Shown piece after piece: positions 32,223-43,022 of a DNA stretch of 64,000 bases. A program made the position numbers and the translations under genes. The notes below the pieces were generated by a model. The model saw only the letters and a program-made list of their open reading frames with translations. It was not told the DNA's origin and made no database searches. Source of the DNA: Phialocephala subalpina (lineage: Eukaryota; Ascomycota; Leotiomycetes; Helotiales; Mollisiaceae); contig FJOG01000014.1 of the NCBI GenBank assembly GCA_900073065.1, positions 1,228,803 to 1,292,802 on the forward strand, read 5' to 3'. The stretch's first letter is position 1; every line of letters begins with the position of its first letter.

Positions 32223-33446
32223 ATGTCCGCCACCAGCGGCAGCTCACCCGAGCCAGAATCCAGCGCGCCCAAAAGACGCGGTCGTCCCCAAGTCACCCCT
32301 CTCGAGCCCTACAAAGACGAAATCGTAAAGCTCTTCTCCACCGACAACGTCCCCATAATCGACATCGCGCGGCGTTTGAACCTTGACCACGGTCTCGACA
32401 TCTCCGAACGCACTATCTCGCGCAGACTCACAGCATGGGGCGTCCCGAGGAAGAAGACTCGCGTTGCGGCGACGGATGAGCTGAGGGATAGGATTATGTT
32501 CCATTATAATAAAAACTTGAATGATGAACAGATTGCTGCTGCGTTGAAGACGGAAGGGTTTGAGATTAAGCCGAGGAATCTTGCGAGGCTGCGGCAGAAG
32601 TTGGGGATGCGGAGGAGGAGCAAATATCCTGAATTCAGAGAGTATTCTGATGAAGAAGAAGGAGATGCTCCGTCTGCACAGCTCAATGCTGAGGCTTCTG
32701 CGGGACAGAGTAACGTTATGCTTCCAGCTCCCAAGCCATCACCGAGGAAAGCCAAGAAGAAGGAGAAGAGGAAACATAATGCGGCGTTGATTCCGAAGGT
32801 TACGGCTTTTGTGGAGAAGTATATGAGCAAGTATGATGGCTCGCATGACTTCAACCATATCCGCAGGGTCGTTGGACTGGCACATCTGATATACACGGAG
32901 ATCAACAAGGAGAGACAGGAATCACCACCAATGTTCGACGAGGAGCCTGAGTTGGACCTACATGTCATCACACTATCTGCATTACTGCACGATGTAGGAG
33001 ACAAGAAATACCTAGGTCCAGGCGAAGATGCAACCACGCTGGTCCTCGCAACACTCCTCAGTATGGGTGCACCAGAAGAGCTAGCCATCAAGGTCCAGCG
33101 AATCGTACTTGGCGTATCTTACTCCTCCGAGATCAAAGACCCAGACGCAGTCAAAACCATGATCCAGAAATACCCAGAACTGGCCATCGTCCAAGACGCA
33201 GATCGCCTGGATGCCATTGGAGCCGTAGGCATCGGGCGAACCTTCACATTCGGCGGAGCCAAAGGAGCAAGAGAAATGGGTGAAACGATCCAACATTTCG
33301 AAGACAAATTAGAAAGGCTAGAAACCATGATGAAGACAGGCCCAGGCAAGAAATTGGCGCGGGAACGTACAGAGAGGTTAACGACTTTCAAATCTTGGTG
33401 GGATGAAGAACAGCGAGAAGCTGAAGGATTGTTGCGTAGGAAGTGA
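32223..33446 (+). CDS. HD-domain phosphohydrolase fused to N-terminal Clr5-like helix-turn-helix modules
   Basis: A single exon of 407 aa. Residues 16-23 are an AT-hook-like KRRGRPQ. Residues 26-75 resemble a Clr5-type domain (PLEPYKDEIVKLFSTDNVPI, then SERTISRRLTAWGV). Residues 82-131 form a second HTH-like unit (DEQIAAALKTEGFEIKPRNL, ARLRQKLGMRRR). An acidic and then Lys-rich linker follows. The C-terminal HD domain begins around 180: H208-D209 with H212 (GSHDFNHIRRVVGLAH), the HD dyad H256-D257 (ALLHDVGDKKY) and the distal Asp in AIVQDADRLDAIGAVGIGR. This part alone matches the size and motifs of YpgQ/YedJ-type HD hydrolases that cleave nucleotide or other phosphates. The joining of DNA-binding-type helices to a phosphohydrolase is unusual. 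There is no intron or frame break between the parts, so I see no sign of a false fusion. Confidence 0.9.
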   Translation: MSATSGSSPEPESSAPKRRGRPQVTPLEPYKDEIVKLFSTDNVPIIDIARRLNLDHGLDISERTISRRLTAWGVPRKKTRVAATDELRDRIMFHYNKNLNDEQIAAALKTEGFEIKPRNLARLRQKLGMRRRSKYPEFREYSDEEEGDAPSAQLNAEASAGQSNVMLPAPKPSPRKAKKKEKRKHNAALIPKVTAFVEKYMSKYDGSHDFNHIRRVVGLAHLIYTEINKERQESPPMFDEEPELDLHVITLSALLHDVGDKKYLGPGEDATTLVLATLLSMGAPEELAIKVQRIVLGVSYSSEIKDPDAVKTMIQKYPELAIVQDADRLDAIGAVGIGRTFTFGGAKGAREMGETIQHFEDKLERLETMMKTGPGKKLARERTERLTTFKSWWDEEQREAEGLLRRK

Positions 33447-33824
33447 GTGATGAGTGGAGGAGAATTTCAACATGATACCCACAGATTAGTAATGTGCATT
33501 ATCTGCATTTGGCATTTGTTTCGTTGCGTTGCGTTGCGTTGCATGGAGTTGGACGTCAAGGTATACCTTGATGGTATTGATATCGAATTACTTTTTCGTG
33601 ATGAATATCAGCTATAACACAGTCATCGTTCGAGCTCAGCTCACAAAAGCCCTTATGACCTACGATTGAATAAAAACAAACCAGCCCCAAGAGAATTTTC
33701 TTTTCCCTTATTGAATCCAATATTCCGTCGTGAAACTTGACTTCTCTCAATTCCATCTCCCGTCTCAGTCTGGACAGTATTCTTGGCAGAACCCCGAGTC
33801 GTGTGCCCAACTTTCAGCCTCACG
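33447..33824. other. Intergenic region with (GCGTT)n run
   Basis: 378 bp between the HTH-HD gene and the F-box gene. A (CGTTG)n microsatellite of about four units lies at 33522-33542. No other feature is seen. Confidence 0.6.
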
Positions 33825-34346
33825 ATGGACTCGCTTCCTTTGGAATTGCTCGAAAACATCCTCCTCCATGTCGACAAGCGCTCTCTCCCACCCGTCCGTC
33901 TCGTCTGCCATATATTCGACACCCTCACCTTCCCAATCCTCTTCCACCACATCCCTCAATGGCTTAATTACGAGAAATTGCATCGAGCGGTCCTTTCTCT
34001 GGCGCATGATGTCTATAATCGACCTGCTGTGATGTGGTCTCCATGGGCGACTGGGCCGGATGGACCTGTTGATCCAATATGGATGGGAATCGTGTGGAGG
34101 TTGTTGATGAAAAGTCATCCGCCTGGGTCATTAGTTGTCTCGGTAAATAAAGGAGGAAGGGAAGAGAGGGCAGGGGAACTGGAGGGAGGTGTAGAAAGAG
34201 TGGGAGACGAAAAGATTGTCTCGAGGGCAGAAAACTTTGCGAGATTGAGTGGGGAGGAAATGACGGAGAATAGGTTGAGGACTGGGCAGAATAGGTTTTT
34301 GATGCATAGGAGTTATTCGGAAGAGTGTGCTGGGCAATCGTATTGA
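33825..34346 (+). CDS. Small F-box-like protein
   Basis: The ATG at 33825 gives 173 aa. The N-terminus MDSLPLELLENILLHVDKRS followed by LPPVRLVCHIFDTLTFPILF is a typical fungal F-box (LPxELLxxIL...L..VRLVC). The middle has an Arg/Glu/Gly-rich insertion. The end (ENFARLSGEEMTENRLRTGQ, NRFLMHRSYSEE) resembles the C-terminal part of longer fungal F-box proteins. F-box proteins link substrates to the SCF ubiquitin ligase through Skp1; the target is unknown. The protein is short for the type and its end may be extended by an unrecognised intron. The frame upstream of the ATG is open but does not look conserved. Confidence 0.65.
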   Translation: MDSLPLELLENILLHVDKRSLPPVRLVCHIFDTLTFPILFHHIPQWLNYEKLHRAVLSLAHDVYNRPAVMWSPWATGPDGPVDPIWMGIVWRLLMKSHPPGSLVVSVNKGGREERAGELEGGVERVGDEKIVSRAENFARLSGEEMTENRLRTGQNRFLMHRSYSEECAGQSY

Positions 34347-36177
34347 GAGTTTTGACGAGGAGATTTGAGGGCGGTTGAATTGTTGGATTGGTGAGGGTAT
34401 TACGGCAACTCTGCAAGCTCTCAATGTCTTGTTTCCGAGCATGACGAGCAGACGTTGAGCAGATGTTGAACAAATGCTGGAGAGCGTATATGCCGAAGGT
34501 GAAATCGAGGTCGATGGGGCTTGGTAGAGACGACTTCTCTGCAGCTCACCACTGCAATTGACCCCGAACGAATTGACTCTTCAATGTCCTTGAATTCCCA
34601 AATCCCGATGTTTCAAGTTAGTGAAACATTAAGAAAACACATGAAGTCATCGTGAGGTGGATCATGGAGGAGCTCAGGAAGTGACGATTATCCTCGGTCT
34701 TTCATCGCTCGGCTTTCATGTGATGCCCTCTTTGCCGTACCTGCAGAAAACCCTAAACCAACAACACCGTCTCCTGCCAACTTTGGTCCGGAGCTGATCG
34801 CAGCACAGAACAGGTTTGGTTTCTGTCAATCTTAATCAAACGGTCTCTTCCACAGTTTCACCCGGTTCCTGGCCGCGTCACTCTTCCGGAATCCGACCAG
34901 TTGAGGCGTTGGCTGAAGGAGCTTGTCTGCTCCGATGATCTAAACCATCGCGCTCGAGGTCCCCGCCATCTGTCGTCGAGAGAGCTTCGGGTAGGGCATG
35001 TATTACAGTTCTTCGGGTACCTCGAACGGTCTGCAGAGTCCAGCCCGCGATACGAGCAACACGACAAGCTCGAGAGCTGCATCTAGGATCTTGGGTCGAA
35101 CATTCGAAAGCGGAGGCCTCGGACGATCCCTTTCTCCTCATCAGACTGGATGTGGCAGGCCACCCCGCACTCCATTCCCCGCAAAGCTTCCCATTTAGCA
35201 GACACCCTAACTTGCCAAAAATGGGAAAAGCTCAACTTATCTCAAACCATCTCAACACCGTCGCCAGCCATCAAGACATACCTCGGCAGGCACATGATGC
35301 TGATCTCCAAAAGAAAAGCAAGGTTAGACGCCACCTGGCGTCTGGTGGCTTCGTCCCGAACCAACGACTGGATGAGACGATGCGAAACGCATCAACCTTA
35401 ATTCTGTTTGCGGCTAGTAAAGTAAACTTCTCCAGGATTTGGGACTAGGATAAAACACAGCTATCAGGGGCTCCCAGCTACTCAATCTTCGATCCCTCAA
35501 CAACAATGCCCTCGTGGCAACATCCGAGCCCCTTTTCGAGAGACGCATTGCATCCAATATTCTCAATTGGAATAGAAAACGCAGCTCTACTGCTCAGCGA
35601 AAAGGAAATGGAAGACTTGGTTCTCAGCCCTTCAAACTTCGAAACCAGACCTGCAATCCGGCGGGCACGACCGAGGAACTTGGTGCTTAGCAGCTACCCC
35701 GGTCCATACCAGTTTCCCCCCATTCCGAAGCTGATCTAGTTCTGCAGGTCGTTACCCATTGAGGGGTTGGTACATCCGACTTCTCCAGACACCAACTCCC
35801 GCCCAACCCCAGATTTCAATGGAAATTCTCCTCGCGGTACCACCTGCCGAGGCATGTGCAACCTGGCTATGGCGCACTGGAGACGGATGTAAATCTTCCA
35901 GGCTAGGATCTGGAAGCTCTAGGATCATGTTGGTTTGTTTTCCAAGACAATATCAACCCAGTTTTCGTTTAACGCCGCTGACCAGTGTCGAGCATGGGAT
36001 GGAGGATCTCGTGGCGTTGGATGCATTGACTTTCCTATAAAGATCCCAGCTTGCCCCCCCCCCCCACTGATCTTTCAGCTCTTAACAAGTTACCAGAAGT
36101 TTTGACCTACAACAAAAGTCCTCTGTTCCCAAATCACACATTCGTTCTCGAACCAAATTAACATCAACGCTTCAAAC
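34347..36177. other. 1.8 kb without a convincing gene; includes CFEM promoter
   Basis: Several short open frames (for example 35152-35448 and 35506-35739, +) lack recognisable domains and show no consistent frame across putative introns. The last 150 bp hold a TATA box and a C12 run (36054-36065), followed by a CT/CA-rich leader, all fitting the promoter of the CFEM gene. Confidence 0.5.
36036..36042 (+). promoter_or_regulatory. TATA box of the CFEM gene
   Basis: TATAAAG lies about 140 bp upstream of the CFEM ATG and just before a C12 homopolymer and a CT-rich leader. The position fits a fungal core promoter with a leader of roughly 100 nt. Confidence 0.55.
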
Positions 36178-36823
36178 ATGAAGTTCGCCGCCGCAGCTCT
36201 CGTCTTGGCCTCCGCGGCCTACTCTCAAACCATCGCCGATGAGGTGGCTATGCTGCCATCTTGCTCCCTCACATGCTTGCAGAACGCCATCACCGGTGCT
36301 GGATGCTCCACTACCGATTATTCTTGCCAGTGCGGTTCAGCAAAGAGCACCATCACCACATCTGCCACTCCTTGCATTCTCGGTGCTTGCTCTACCAATG
36401 ATGCGTTGAGTAAGTTGTCCTACCTACGTCGCTTTCAGAACATAACTAACGAATTCAACAGACGTTCAAAGCATCACCAACGAGATCTGCACCCTCGTCG
36501 CCGCCGGAGGAGCTTCGTCTTCCGGAGGATCATCGTCAACCTCATCTGCGCCAGCTTCGAGCACCTCAGCAGCAAGCTCCGCTTCCTCTGCTACCTCCTC
36601 AGCGGCGTCATCCGCTACAAGCGCTTCGTCCTCTGTCGCAAGCTCTGTCAGCTCTGCCTCGTCCCGTGTTTCTTCAGCTTCTTCTCGCGCCTCATCTGCC
36701 ACTTCGTCCGCTGCTTCTACAACCTCAAGCACGCCCGCTGTTCAAACTACCGGTGCTGCAAGCAGATTGGAGGCTGCTGGTGCCGTTGTTGGTGCCGCTG
36801 TCCTCGCTGCCTTTGCTTTGTAA
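36178..36823 (+). CDS. CFEM-domain, GPI-anchored-type cell-surface protein
   Basis: Two exons, 36178-36409 and 36462-36823 (52-bp intron), give 197 aa. Residues 1-17 are a signal peptide (MKFAAAALVLASAAYSQ). Eight cysteines follow in CFEM order: LPSCSLTCLQNAITGAGC, then DYSCQCGS, TPCILGACS and, across the intron, NEICTLV. A Ser/Thr/Ala-rich stalk of about 85 residues comes next. The end is a hydrophobic tail (AAGAVVGAAVLAAFAL), with a small-residue omega-site region before it, as for GPI attachment. CFEM proteins act in haem/iron uptake, adhesion and host interaction. The Asp placed before the haem-binding position in iron-uptake members is not obvious here, so an iron role is not claimed. 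The promoter has a TATA box, in line with regulated expression. Confidence 0.93.
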
Positions 36824-37905
36824 GGGAGAAATGTATGTATATTAATGGGGATCTCGGTGGGGATATTGGGTGGATATTAATTCCTGGACTGGGTTGGGAA
36901 CTTGGGAAGGCTAATAAAAAATAAAAATTGGTTCAGAACTTGATCTCTTTGCAATACGTGACTAGTGATAAGCACCACTCTTTGGCATATTGTCCCTGAG
37001 CGCTCTGGACATTACTGCCATTATCTTACCGGTTCTTGGACACGGAAGACCTATGTATATGGTCAATGCGAGTCCAAGTTGACCGCAAGTGGGGACACTC
37101 GATTTTCAATTGGGATTTGTTTACTGCAACACGCTGGGATATTGTTAAACACCACAGTGGCCATACTGAAAACAACTTGCAAACATTACGCACTTGTTGG
37201 GCGGCAGGAAGCCCGTAAAATTTTCCAGATAATTCTCAACCACTATCCTTTTAAATTTCCCGACAGCTCGAGGGATATGCGAGGAACTGGGTTCACACCA
37301 TGTGTACGACGAGTGACGTTCACGTGTCAGGCCCCCTTTCTACCTCCTAAGCGATTCTGATGAAGCGAGCTCCTATATAACTTTATTTCATCGTAAAAAA
37401 TGAATAAAAAGAAGAGATGCAATGAGATTCATTGCGTCAGTCAAAAAATTCAGCAAAAAACTCAGGGACGACCTCCGGAATGGGGTCCCGTAGAAAAAAC
37501 CCTCGGTGTTGGAATGGGTTTTATTTGAAGTCGCGATATGGCGTGTGCTCTCGCTTTTGAGCTCGGGGCAGGCGATTCTCTCAATCCTCCTCGAAACCGG
37601 CTCAGTGACCTGAACCATTAAGCCTGTGGCACGCTTCTGGCCGGTTGTTGATGAGGATTTGCTTATTTAAATCTATATGGTGTTTTGTGAGGAGTGGAGT
37701 TGGAATGATTTAGTGGGGATTTGAAGCCGTTGATCAAGCGAATTTCAAGGCGTCAACTTTGCTTTGGTCTTGTCGCGAGAAGCGGAGAGAAAGGGAGTTT
37801 GCGGAGATAGTGTCCCATGGTTATGGGAACATTCAAGGATTAAGTGAAACCAGTTGCGGCAACTACTTTTGTGAATAAAATAGAAAGATCTATTCCCTGA
37901 GTATA
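36824..37905. other. 1.1 kb intergenic region, convergent
   Basis: It lies between the CFEM gene (+) and the decayed cupin gene (-). It is AT-rich, with A-runs at about 37390-37460. No gene-like frame is seen. Confidence 0.5.
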
Positions 37906-38798
37906 TCACTGTGTCTGTTCTACCTGCGGAATCACCCACCTCAACATTTCCATCTCCTCCCTCGACTCAAACATCATCCCTCTCTCCCCTGGCAGCAACC
38001 TAACAGCACTCTCCCTTTCCAACCCCATCTCACCAACGCTCCCACTCCCCTTCGTAACAAAAATCAATTGCAAGGCATTCCCTCCCGCCTTCGCCTCCCA
38101 CTTCCCGCCCTCATCAATTCTCACCATCTCCGCCCTCGTCTCCCTCTCTGTGAAAATTCCTAGAGCTTTTTTCCAAACCCCCTTTGCCGTTTCGTCTTTC
38201 ACCCACCCAAAGTTCCCAGCTTTCATCAACACAGGCGCTGCGTACTTAGGGTCTGGATAAGCCAACTCCCTCCCATTAATTTTCTCCCAAGTAGCTTGAA
38301 ACCCATCAATCCCCCTTTCCTCCCCATTCTTCTCCCCCTCCGAAGTCGGGAAATACCTCCCACCTTCGAATCTCCCTTTCTCACTGAGTGATTTTTGGAC
38401 GGAGAGTAGCTCTTCGTAGGCCACATACCCCTGCCCGCTAACGCCACCGAAGTGGAGAATTAAGAGGATGTGGTTGGTGCCGTCTTCTTTATCGAGTTGG
38501 GGTCCATATTCTACGCCTTCGGGGTGATAACATAACTCTCCTTCTTGGACTGTGAGGTTTGGGCCGATAGAGAAAGAACCTGAATGCGCGTAGCGGAATT
38601 GTTCGAAGTTGTGTTTGTGTACTGGGGAGAAGAAGGATGGAGAGCGAGGGCGAGGAGGTGGTTATTTGGATTTGGGGTTTTGGTGTTGGGGAGGGTGGGA
38701 GAGCCTTGGAAGAGGTATTTGAATTTTGGTTCTCCGACACGGTGTTAGAAGCCGAGGTCTTTGAATTCAAGGGTCGGGGCGTGTGTGATGTCTGGCAT
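37906..38798 (-). pseudogene. Cupin-fold hypothetical protein with a nonsense codon and a frameshift near the N-terminus
   Basis: From the ATG at 38798 the minus strand reads MPDITHAPTLEFKDLGF and then a TAA (plus 38745-38747). The same frame continues sensibly (HRVGEPKFKYLFQGSPTLPN). Between about 38640 and 38664 the protein-like reading moves to another frame, which stays open to the stop at 37906. The second part contains the cupin motif SPVHKHNFEQFRYAHSGSFS (HxH-x3-E-x6-G form), then GELCYHPEGVEYGPQ and HILLILHFGG, and a C-terminal half with GNALQLIFVTKGSGSVG. This looks like a two-barrel cupin of about 290 aa with two lesions. An intron could hide part of the problem (a CT-rich TTCTTCTCCCCAG acceptor exists), but it would remove residues that look coding. 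The catalytic role is unknown. Confidence 0.6.
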
Positions 38799-40081
38799 TT
38801 CGAGACTTCTTGCTGTGATGATTTGAATGTTCGTGGTTTGGTGGGAGATTTTGGAGTTGAGAAGTGTAAAATAGAGGTTTTTTTCCGGGTTTTTTTTCCT
38901 TTTATTGTCCTTCGGGCCCTGAAAAGGGCCGTAATGCAGACCAGCATAGCTTCAGTGCGACTTGACGGTAAATCCACTATGCTCTCTCCCTTATGTAGCT
39001 ATGCTATCCTCATACATTGACCAGCTGGCCCCCATTTAGGTACACTCTCCGACGGGTGCAATTAACCTGGTTTAGACTCCAGAGTAGGGAAAAACGTGTG
39101 AAAACCCTGACTAGCCAACCTGTACTTAGCATACGAGATCCAAGGGGAGGTCCTCTCCGGCTTGTGGCCACCACACTTTCCATCAAGTCCCCCTTACTCC
39201 CTCCCATGCAGGCGTGAAGTCTCCTTAACATCTCAACTACTCCAGGAACCCTTCTTCCCATCCCTTCTCCTCCTCTCTACAGCGACCGTAGGATTAAACC
39301 GTTCCTACCCCTCCGTGTTATAGCCTAGTTCTGAGGTCGACTCTGTGCGTAGCGCTCTTTGGAGGTTGTATTCTACGATTCTAAGGCCGACTCGTGTGGT
39401 TTCTATAGAGATCGATGGTATGCTGTGTGTAGTTGACAGCAGGTCGTAGTGATTCGGTCTCAGCTCTGGGATCTTATTGCATAGTAGCTCAATCCAATCT
39501 GCCAAGGCAGATCAAGCTCTCTGGGTGGAGAAGCAACAGGTTCGTAGGGGACACCCGCAAAGTAAAAACTCTGCTCCTGACAGGTGCTGAATCGTCGCCC
39601 CCTGTAAAATAGAGGTAGGACTTGGCAAGCTGTTTGTTTATATGAACTTCCGGTACAACGCGAACGTGTGGGGCGTCATGCCATGCAATGGCGTAGTGCT
39701 TATGGTTCTTAGATTTTGTGTCGATCGCTGACATCTGAAGGAGGTAAAACTAGATTCATCTTGAATGGAAGAAAAGACAAGCATCCTGTCAGAGATCCGG
39801 AAACATGTTGCTGCAGGTGTTGGAAATGCATCTCTCACAATTATCAGGAGCTAAAGATCCAAAGAACTTGGGACATTTTCGCTCCTAAAAGCCGCAAATG
39901 CAGTGCATGAAATGGTCTCATAGCTTTGGGGGTCCTCTGGAACGCGCAGGCGATAAGCCTCGAGGTTACTTGCTTCATCTTGTCCTGGGACAAGGCTGGT
40001 GAGAATGTTCATTATGTCTAATTAGTCTATGTCTTCGCATCTTCAAACTCAGCGAATATCTTTACAATGACCATACCTTAT
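38799..40081. other. 1.3 kb without a recognisable gene
   Basis: The region between two minus-strand genes has T-rich stretches near 38880 and several short open frames with no domain character. It may contain old mobile-element remnants, but I could not identify terminal repeats or element proteins. Confidence 0.45.
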
Positions 40082-41227
40082 CTACCAGAGGCTTGGCAGG
40101 AAATCTCTATACCTTCCCAGTGCAGGTGCTTTGCTTCCAGTAAACTCCCCATGTAATCCGTCTAACGCCGCGAAATGCTCAACAAGCTTCAGGCCATCGT
40201 TGTTCTTCTCTTCTATTTTCTTCCAGTCCCATTCCTCGCCACTACTGCTTTCTTGAGTTGCCTCACTCGATTCTACCCTCTCGAACGTCTCCGGCATCGA
40301 CTCTCCTGACGCATTATTCATCGTCGCCCATCCACCCGGTCTAGGCGGAAGCATGCCAGCCGCATTCAACGACACCTCCGGATGTATTGTCAACCTTCCC
40401 AGCTTGATAACATACTTGCTAATCGAGCTCGCAAAGATAGCCTTCACATCCAAGTACTCCACAGCCTCGCCAGTCTTGTTGCCATCCTTGTTGACCTTCT
40501 GGTATTTATTCTTCCCAAACCAGCTTCCATCTGTCAAAATGTATGATTCCGGCTTGACCGCTCCCTTCTTGACAAAGTGTGTAACGAGATAGAACCATTT
40601 CCTATCCCAGGCGAGCAATCGAGTCCACATCTCGTAGCCTTCGTACATGCCAATCTCCCGCTTGAAGGTGGACATTACCCCGCCGAGCATGATACTCCAT
40701 TTTCCCAGCACTGGTTTGCCTACTTTATCCAGAACGAGTTTCTCTCGAGCGTTGTGTTGCAGCTTTTCGATGCCTGGCTGGATCAAGGCGCAGATGAGGT
40801 GAGAGCGTGTAACATCGAGGTCACTGAAATAGGTACTATTGCTCTTATGTGCATTATAGTCGCATTCCATGAATGGTGAGTGTGAGGCCGTAATGACAGG
40901 TAGAAAGAGAGTGGAAGGCGCTATATCGAGGGGTATGTTCGGTTTGTGGAAAAGGCAGTGATAGAGGATTCCATAGAATACGCGATACTGAAGCTAAGGT
41001 CAGATAAAGTTTTGTTTCAAAGCGAATGTACATACATGCCACGCCCAAGGAGCGTTCTTAAGGTTCAGAACTACAAGCAGAGCCGCAGCTATCCTTGAAT
41101 AGCTGCCCGGCCCAGTGAATATGTTGATGATTACATTTCGTAGGTTCAATCGAGAGGATCCAGCTGCCAGCACAAGAGCAGTGCCTAGAGCTATGGATTT
41201 TACTGGTAGTCTAGTCGCAGACGCCAT
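40082..41227 (-). CDS. THEM6-like hotdog thioesterase-family protein, membrane-anchored
   Basis: Two exons, 41227-41036 and 40987-40082 (48-bp intron), give 365 aa. The N-terminus has hydrophobic segments (SIALGTALVLAAGSS and IAAALLVVLNLKNAPWAWH) that may anchor it in a membrane. The hotdog core begins with SHSPFMECDYNAHKSNSTYF and continues SDLDVTRSHL, like the HMNNxxYxxxxDxxR region of THEM6/4HBT_2 proteins. It is followed by GVMSTFKREIGMYEGYEMWT and WFYLVTHFVKKG. The acidic Ser/Glu-rich insert near residue 300 is likely disordered. The end is GRYRDFLPSLW. Fungal relatives are often labelled capsule polysaccharide biosynthesis proteins, a name without experimental basis here. A thioesterase function is possible but not shown by a catalytic motif I can confirm. 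Confidence 0.8.
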
Positions 41228-42019
41228 ATTGAAAGAAGGGTGGCGTCTGCTCAGGTGGACACGGGTTGTGTGGGTAAGTGTCCCTAAACAGTTGGGACTT
41301 CATATACTGACTCTCTCTCTAGGAACTGTTGGAGGAATGAAGAGAAGCAGGACGGATAATACAAAGAATGGAGAGTGAAGTCTTATTCTAAAACACAGTC
41401 AAGAAAGCTCGGAAATTCTGTGTAAGTTTGTTGCCGAGGTCCAAAAATGAAGGGGGCCAAGTCGGCGTTTCTCCCGAGTTTTTGCCAATGATATCACGTG
41501 CACCGTGCTGCTTACATAACCCAATATCCTGGCGTTGGTTACAAGCACAGGCGGTTCTAGCTAGACCCACAGGCCTGTGGCTATAGCCGAGCACCTGTGT
41601 CTGTAGCTGGGATCAAAGTTGCTGTAGCCAGAAGCACCTGTGGCTGTAACCGCCGCCCTTTTCGGCAGCAGGGCTCTCGAACAATTTCACGATGCATGCG
41701 AGACAGGTTCCAACAAAAGGCCTTGATTGGACATCAAGTACGAAACCGAGATATGTATCTTATTGAGAAGCCAATTACAGTAGCTTTAAGCGCTTTGGTG
41801 CAATTTCCATCCCCTTGTTTGTGACTTCAATGGCTTCAGCCTTCACGACTTTAGCCCCCAAGTCCGCCGATCCTTCTGGTGTCTGGTCGCAAACGTGCGA
41901 CCCGGAATCTGGATACTGCTCTGCGGCGTAGTAACAAGTTTGTCACGTATGTATCCAACCGTCCTTTTAAGTTATCGTGCGGTTCAGTTTTCTCTGTTGT
42001 TTGATCCATCGTGTCCGTC
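41228..42019. other. Intergenic region with short imperfect direct repeats
   Basis: About 790 bp between two divergent genes. Between 41545 and 41655 there are three imperfect copies of a unit like GCACCTGTGGCTGTAGCC (at about 41560, 41590 and 41628). No gene is seen. Confidence 0.5.
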
Positions 42020-43022
42020 ATGAAATCCTTATTTTGGTCCCTGCTCTTTGGCGCGTTGAATGTCCGTCAAGTCGTGGCGACATGTTATAATCCTGATGGC
42101 TCTGCCATTACTGATGTTGCGTATCAGCCATGTAATCAAGTATCAGGGGTCTTCTCTATGTGCTGTGGCACGAATCATACAGGAGTGGTGAGTACACCAC
42201 GTTCACCCTGAACATCGATGCTGACGACCCGATCAGGTAGCGCCAGATATATGTCTGCCAGATGGACTTTGTCAGAACAGCGGAGATAGTGTGTATTGGA
42301 GGCAAGGATGTGAGTTGTCTTCTTCCGATTCATGTTTCCCCTTCTGGTAGTATTCACAAGTTCGACTCGCTGTAGCGCTTCAAGGAAGATTTGGCTCCCG
42401 ATTTAACTGAAAGACGTATACTGACTCGAAGATGTCCAATTAGGCACTGATAAGACATGGAAGAGTACCAATTGTCTCGCAGTTATGCACAACCAAATCA
42501 GAAGGCGGCGATCCAACAACCAATGTAGCAGTTGGGCAGTGTAGTGACGGGTCGTGGTGCTGCGGCGGAGTGAATGCGACCTGTTGTCAGGCAAAAGCTG
42601 GTGTTGTACTTGCCGCCACAATTGGTGCATCTTCGACATCCTCATCATCTTCGACAGCCACTTCTCAAAGTTCGTCGTCAGCGGGGACATCAACATCTTC
42701 GGTGACATCGTCAACCTCGAGTACTTCGGCTACAAACACACCCACATCAAACGCTCCCTCTGGAGGACTCGACAGTGGAGCGAAAATAGGCATTGGAGTC
42801 GGGGTTACCGGAGGTGTCATCGCTATTATCGCAGTTGCTGGGGCATTTCTCATCCTCAGGAAGCGCCGTGCCTCGGACCCGTCAGTGCAGCACGGAACAG
42901 GCCAACCCTTCATACCATATCACGAAGTTGAGGCAACGAAGACCTACCCAGTCGAAGCACCCGAGTATGTACATCGTGCCGAACTTCCGAATGGACGCAG
43001 GAACGTCGAGCTTGCAGCTTAG
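42020..43022 (+). pseudogene. Cys-rich receptor-like single-pass membrane protein with a 1-nt frame disruption
   Basis: Exons 42020-42187, 42237-42309 and from 42444. The start MKSLFWSLLFGALNVRQVVA is a signal peptide. The ectodomain follows the fungal pattern CYNPDGSAITDVAYQPC, SMCCGTNHTG, then ICLPDGLCQNSG and WRQGCTDKTWKSTNCL. Around 42476-42482 one base too many shifts the frame. In the next frame it continues QLCTTKSEGGDPTTNVAVGQ, then CSDGSWCCGG and CCQAKAG. After that come a Ser/Thr-rich stalk, a transmembrane helix (GVTGGVIAIIAVAGAFLIL), a basic RKRR stop-transfer stretch and a short tail ending at 43022. Such proteins are common, poorly characterised surface proteins. The frame break may be a real mutation, a sequencing error or an unusual splice; I favour the first two because the residues flanking the shift fit the family closely. 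Confidence 0.6.

Noticed and set aside
32504..33091. Minus-strand open frame of 195 codons
   Set aside because: Antisense shadow of the HTH-HD gene; Ser/Leu-rich with no motif.
33964..34473. Minus-strand open frame of 169 codons
   Set aside because: Antisense to the F-box gene; no domain.
38489..38977. Minus-strand open frame of 162 codons upstream of the cupin gene
   Set aside because: Lys/Ser/Pro-rich out-of-frame reading of the cupin N-terminus region; the cupin-like frames fit better.
39305..39734. Possible LTR-retrotransposon remnant
   Set aside because: The stretch has a repeat-like look, but I found no terminal repeats, primer-binding site or element protein.
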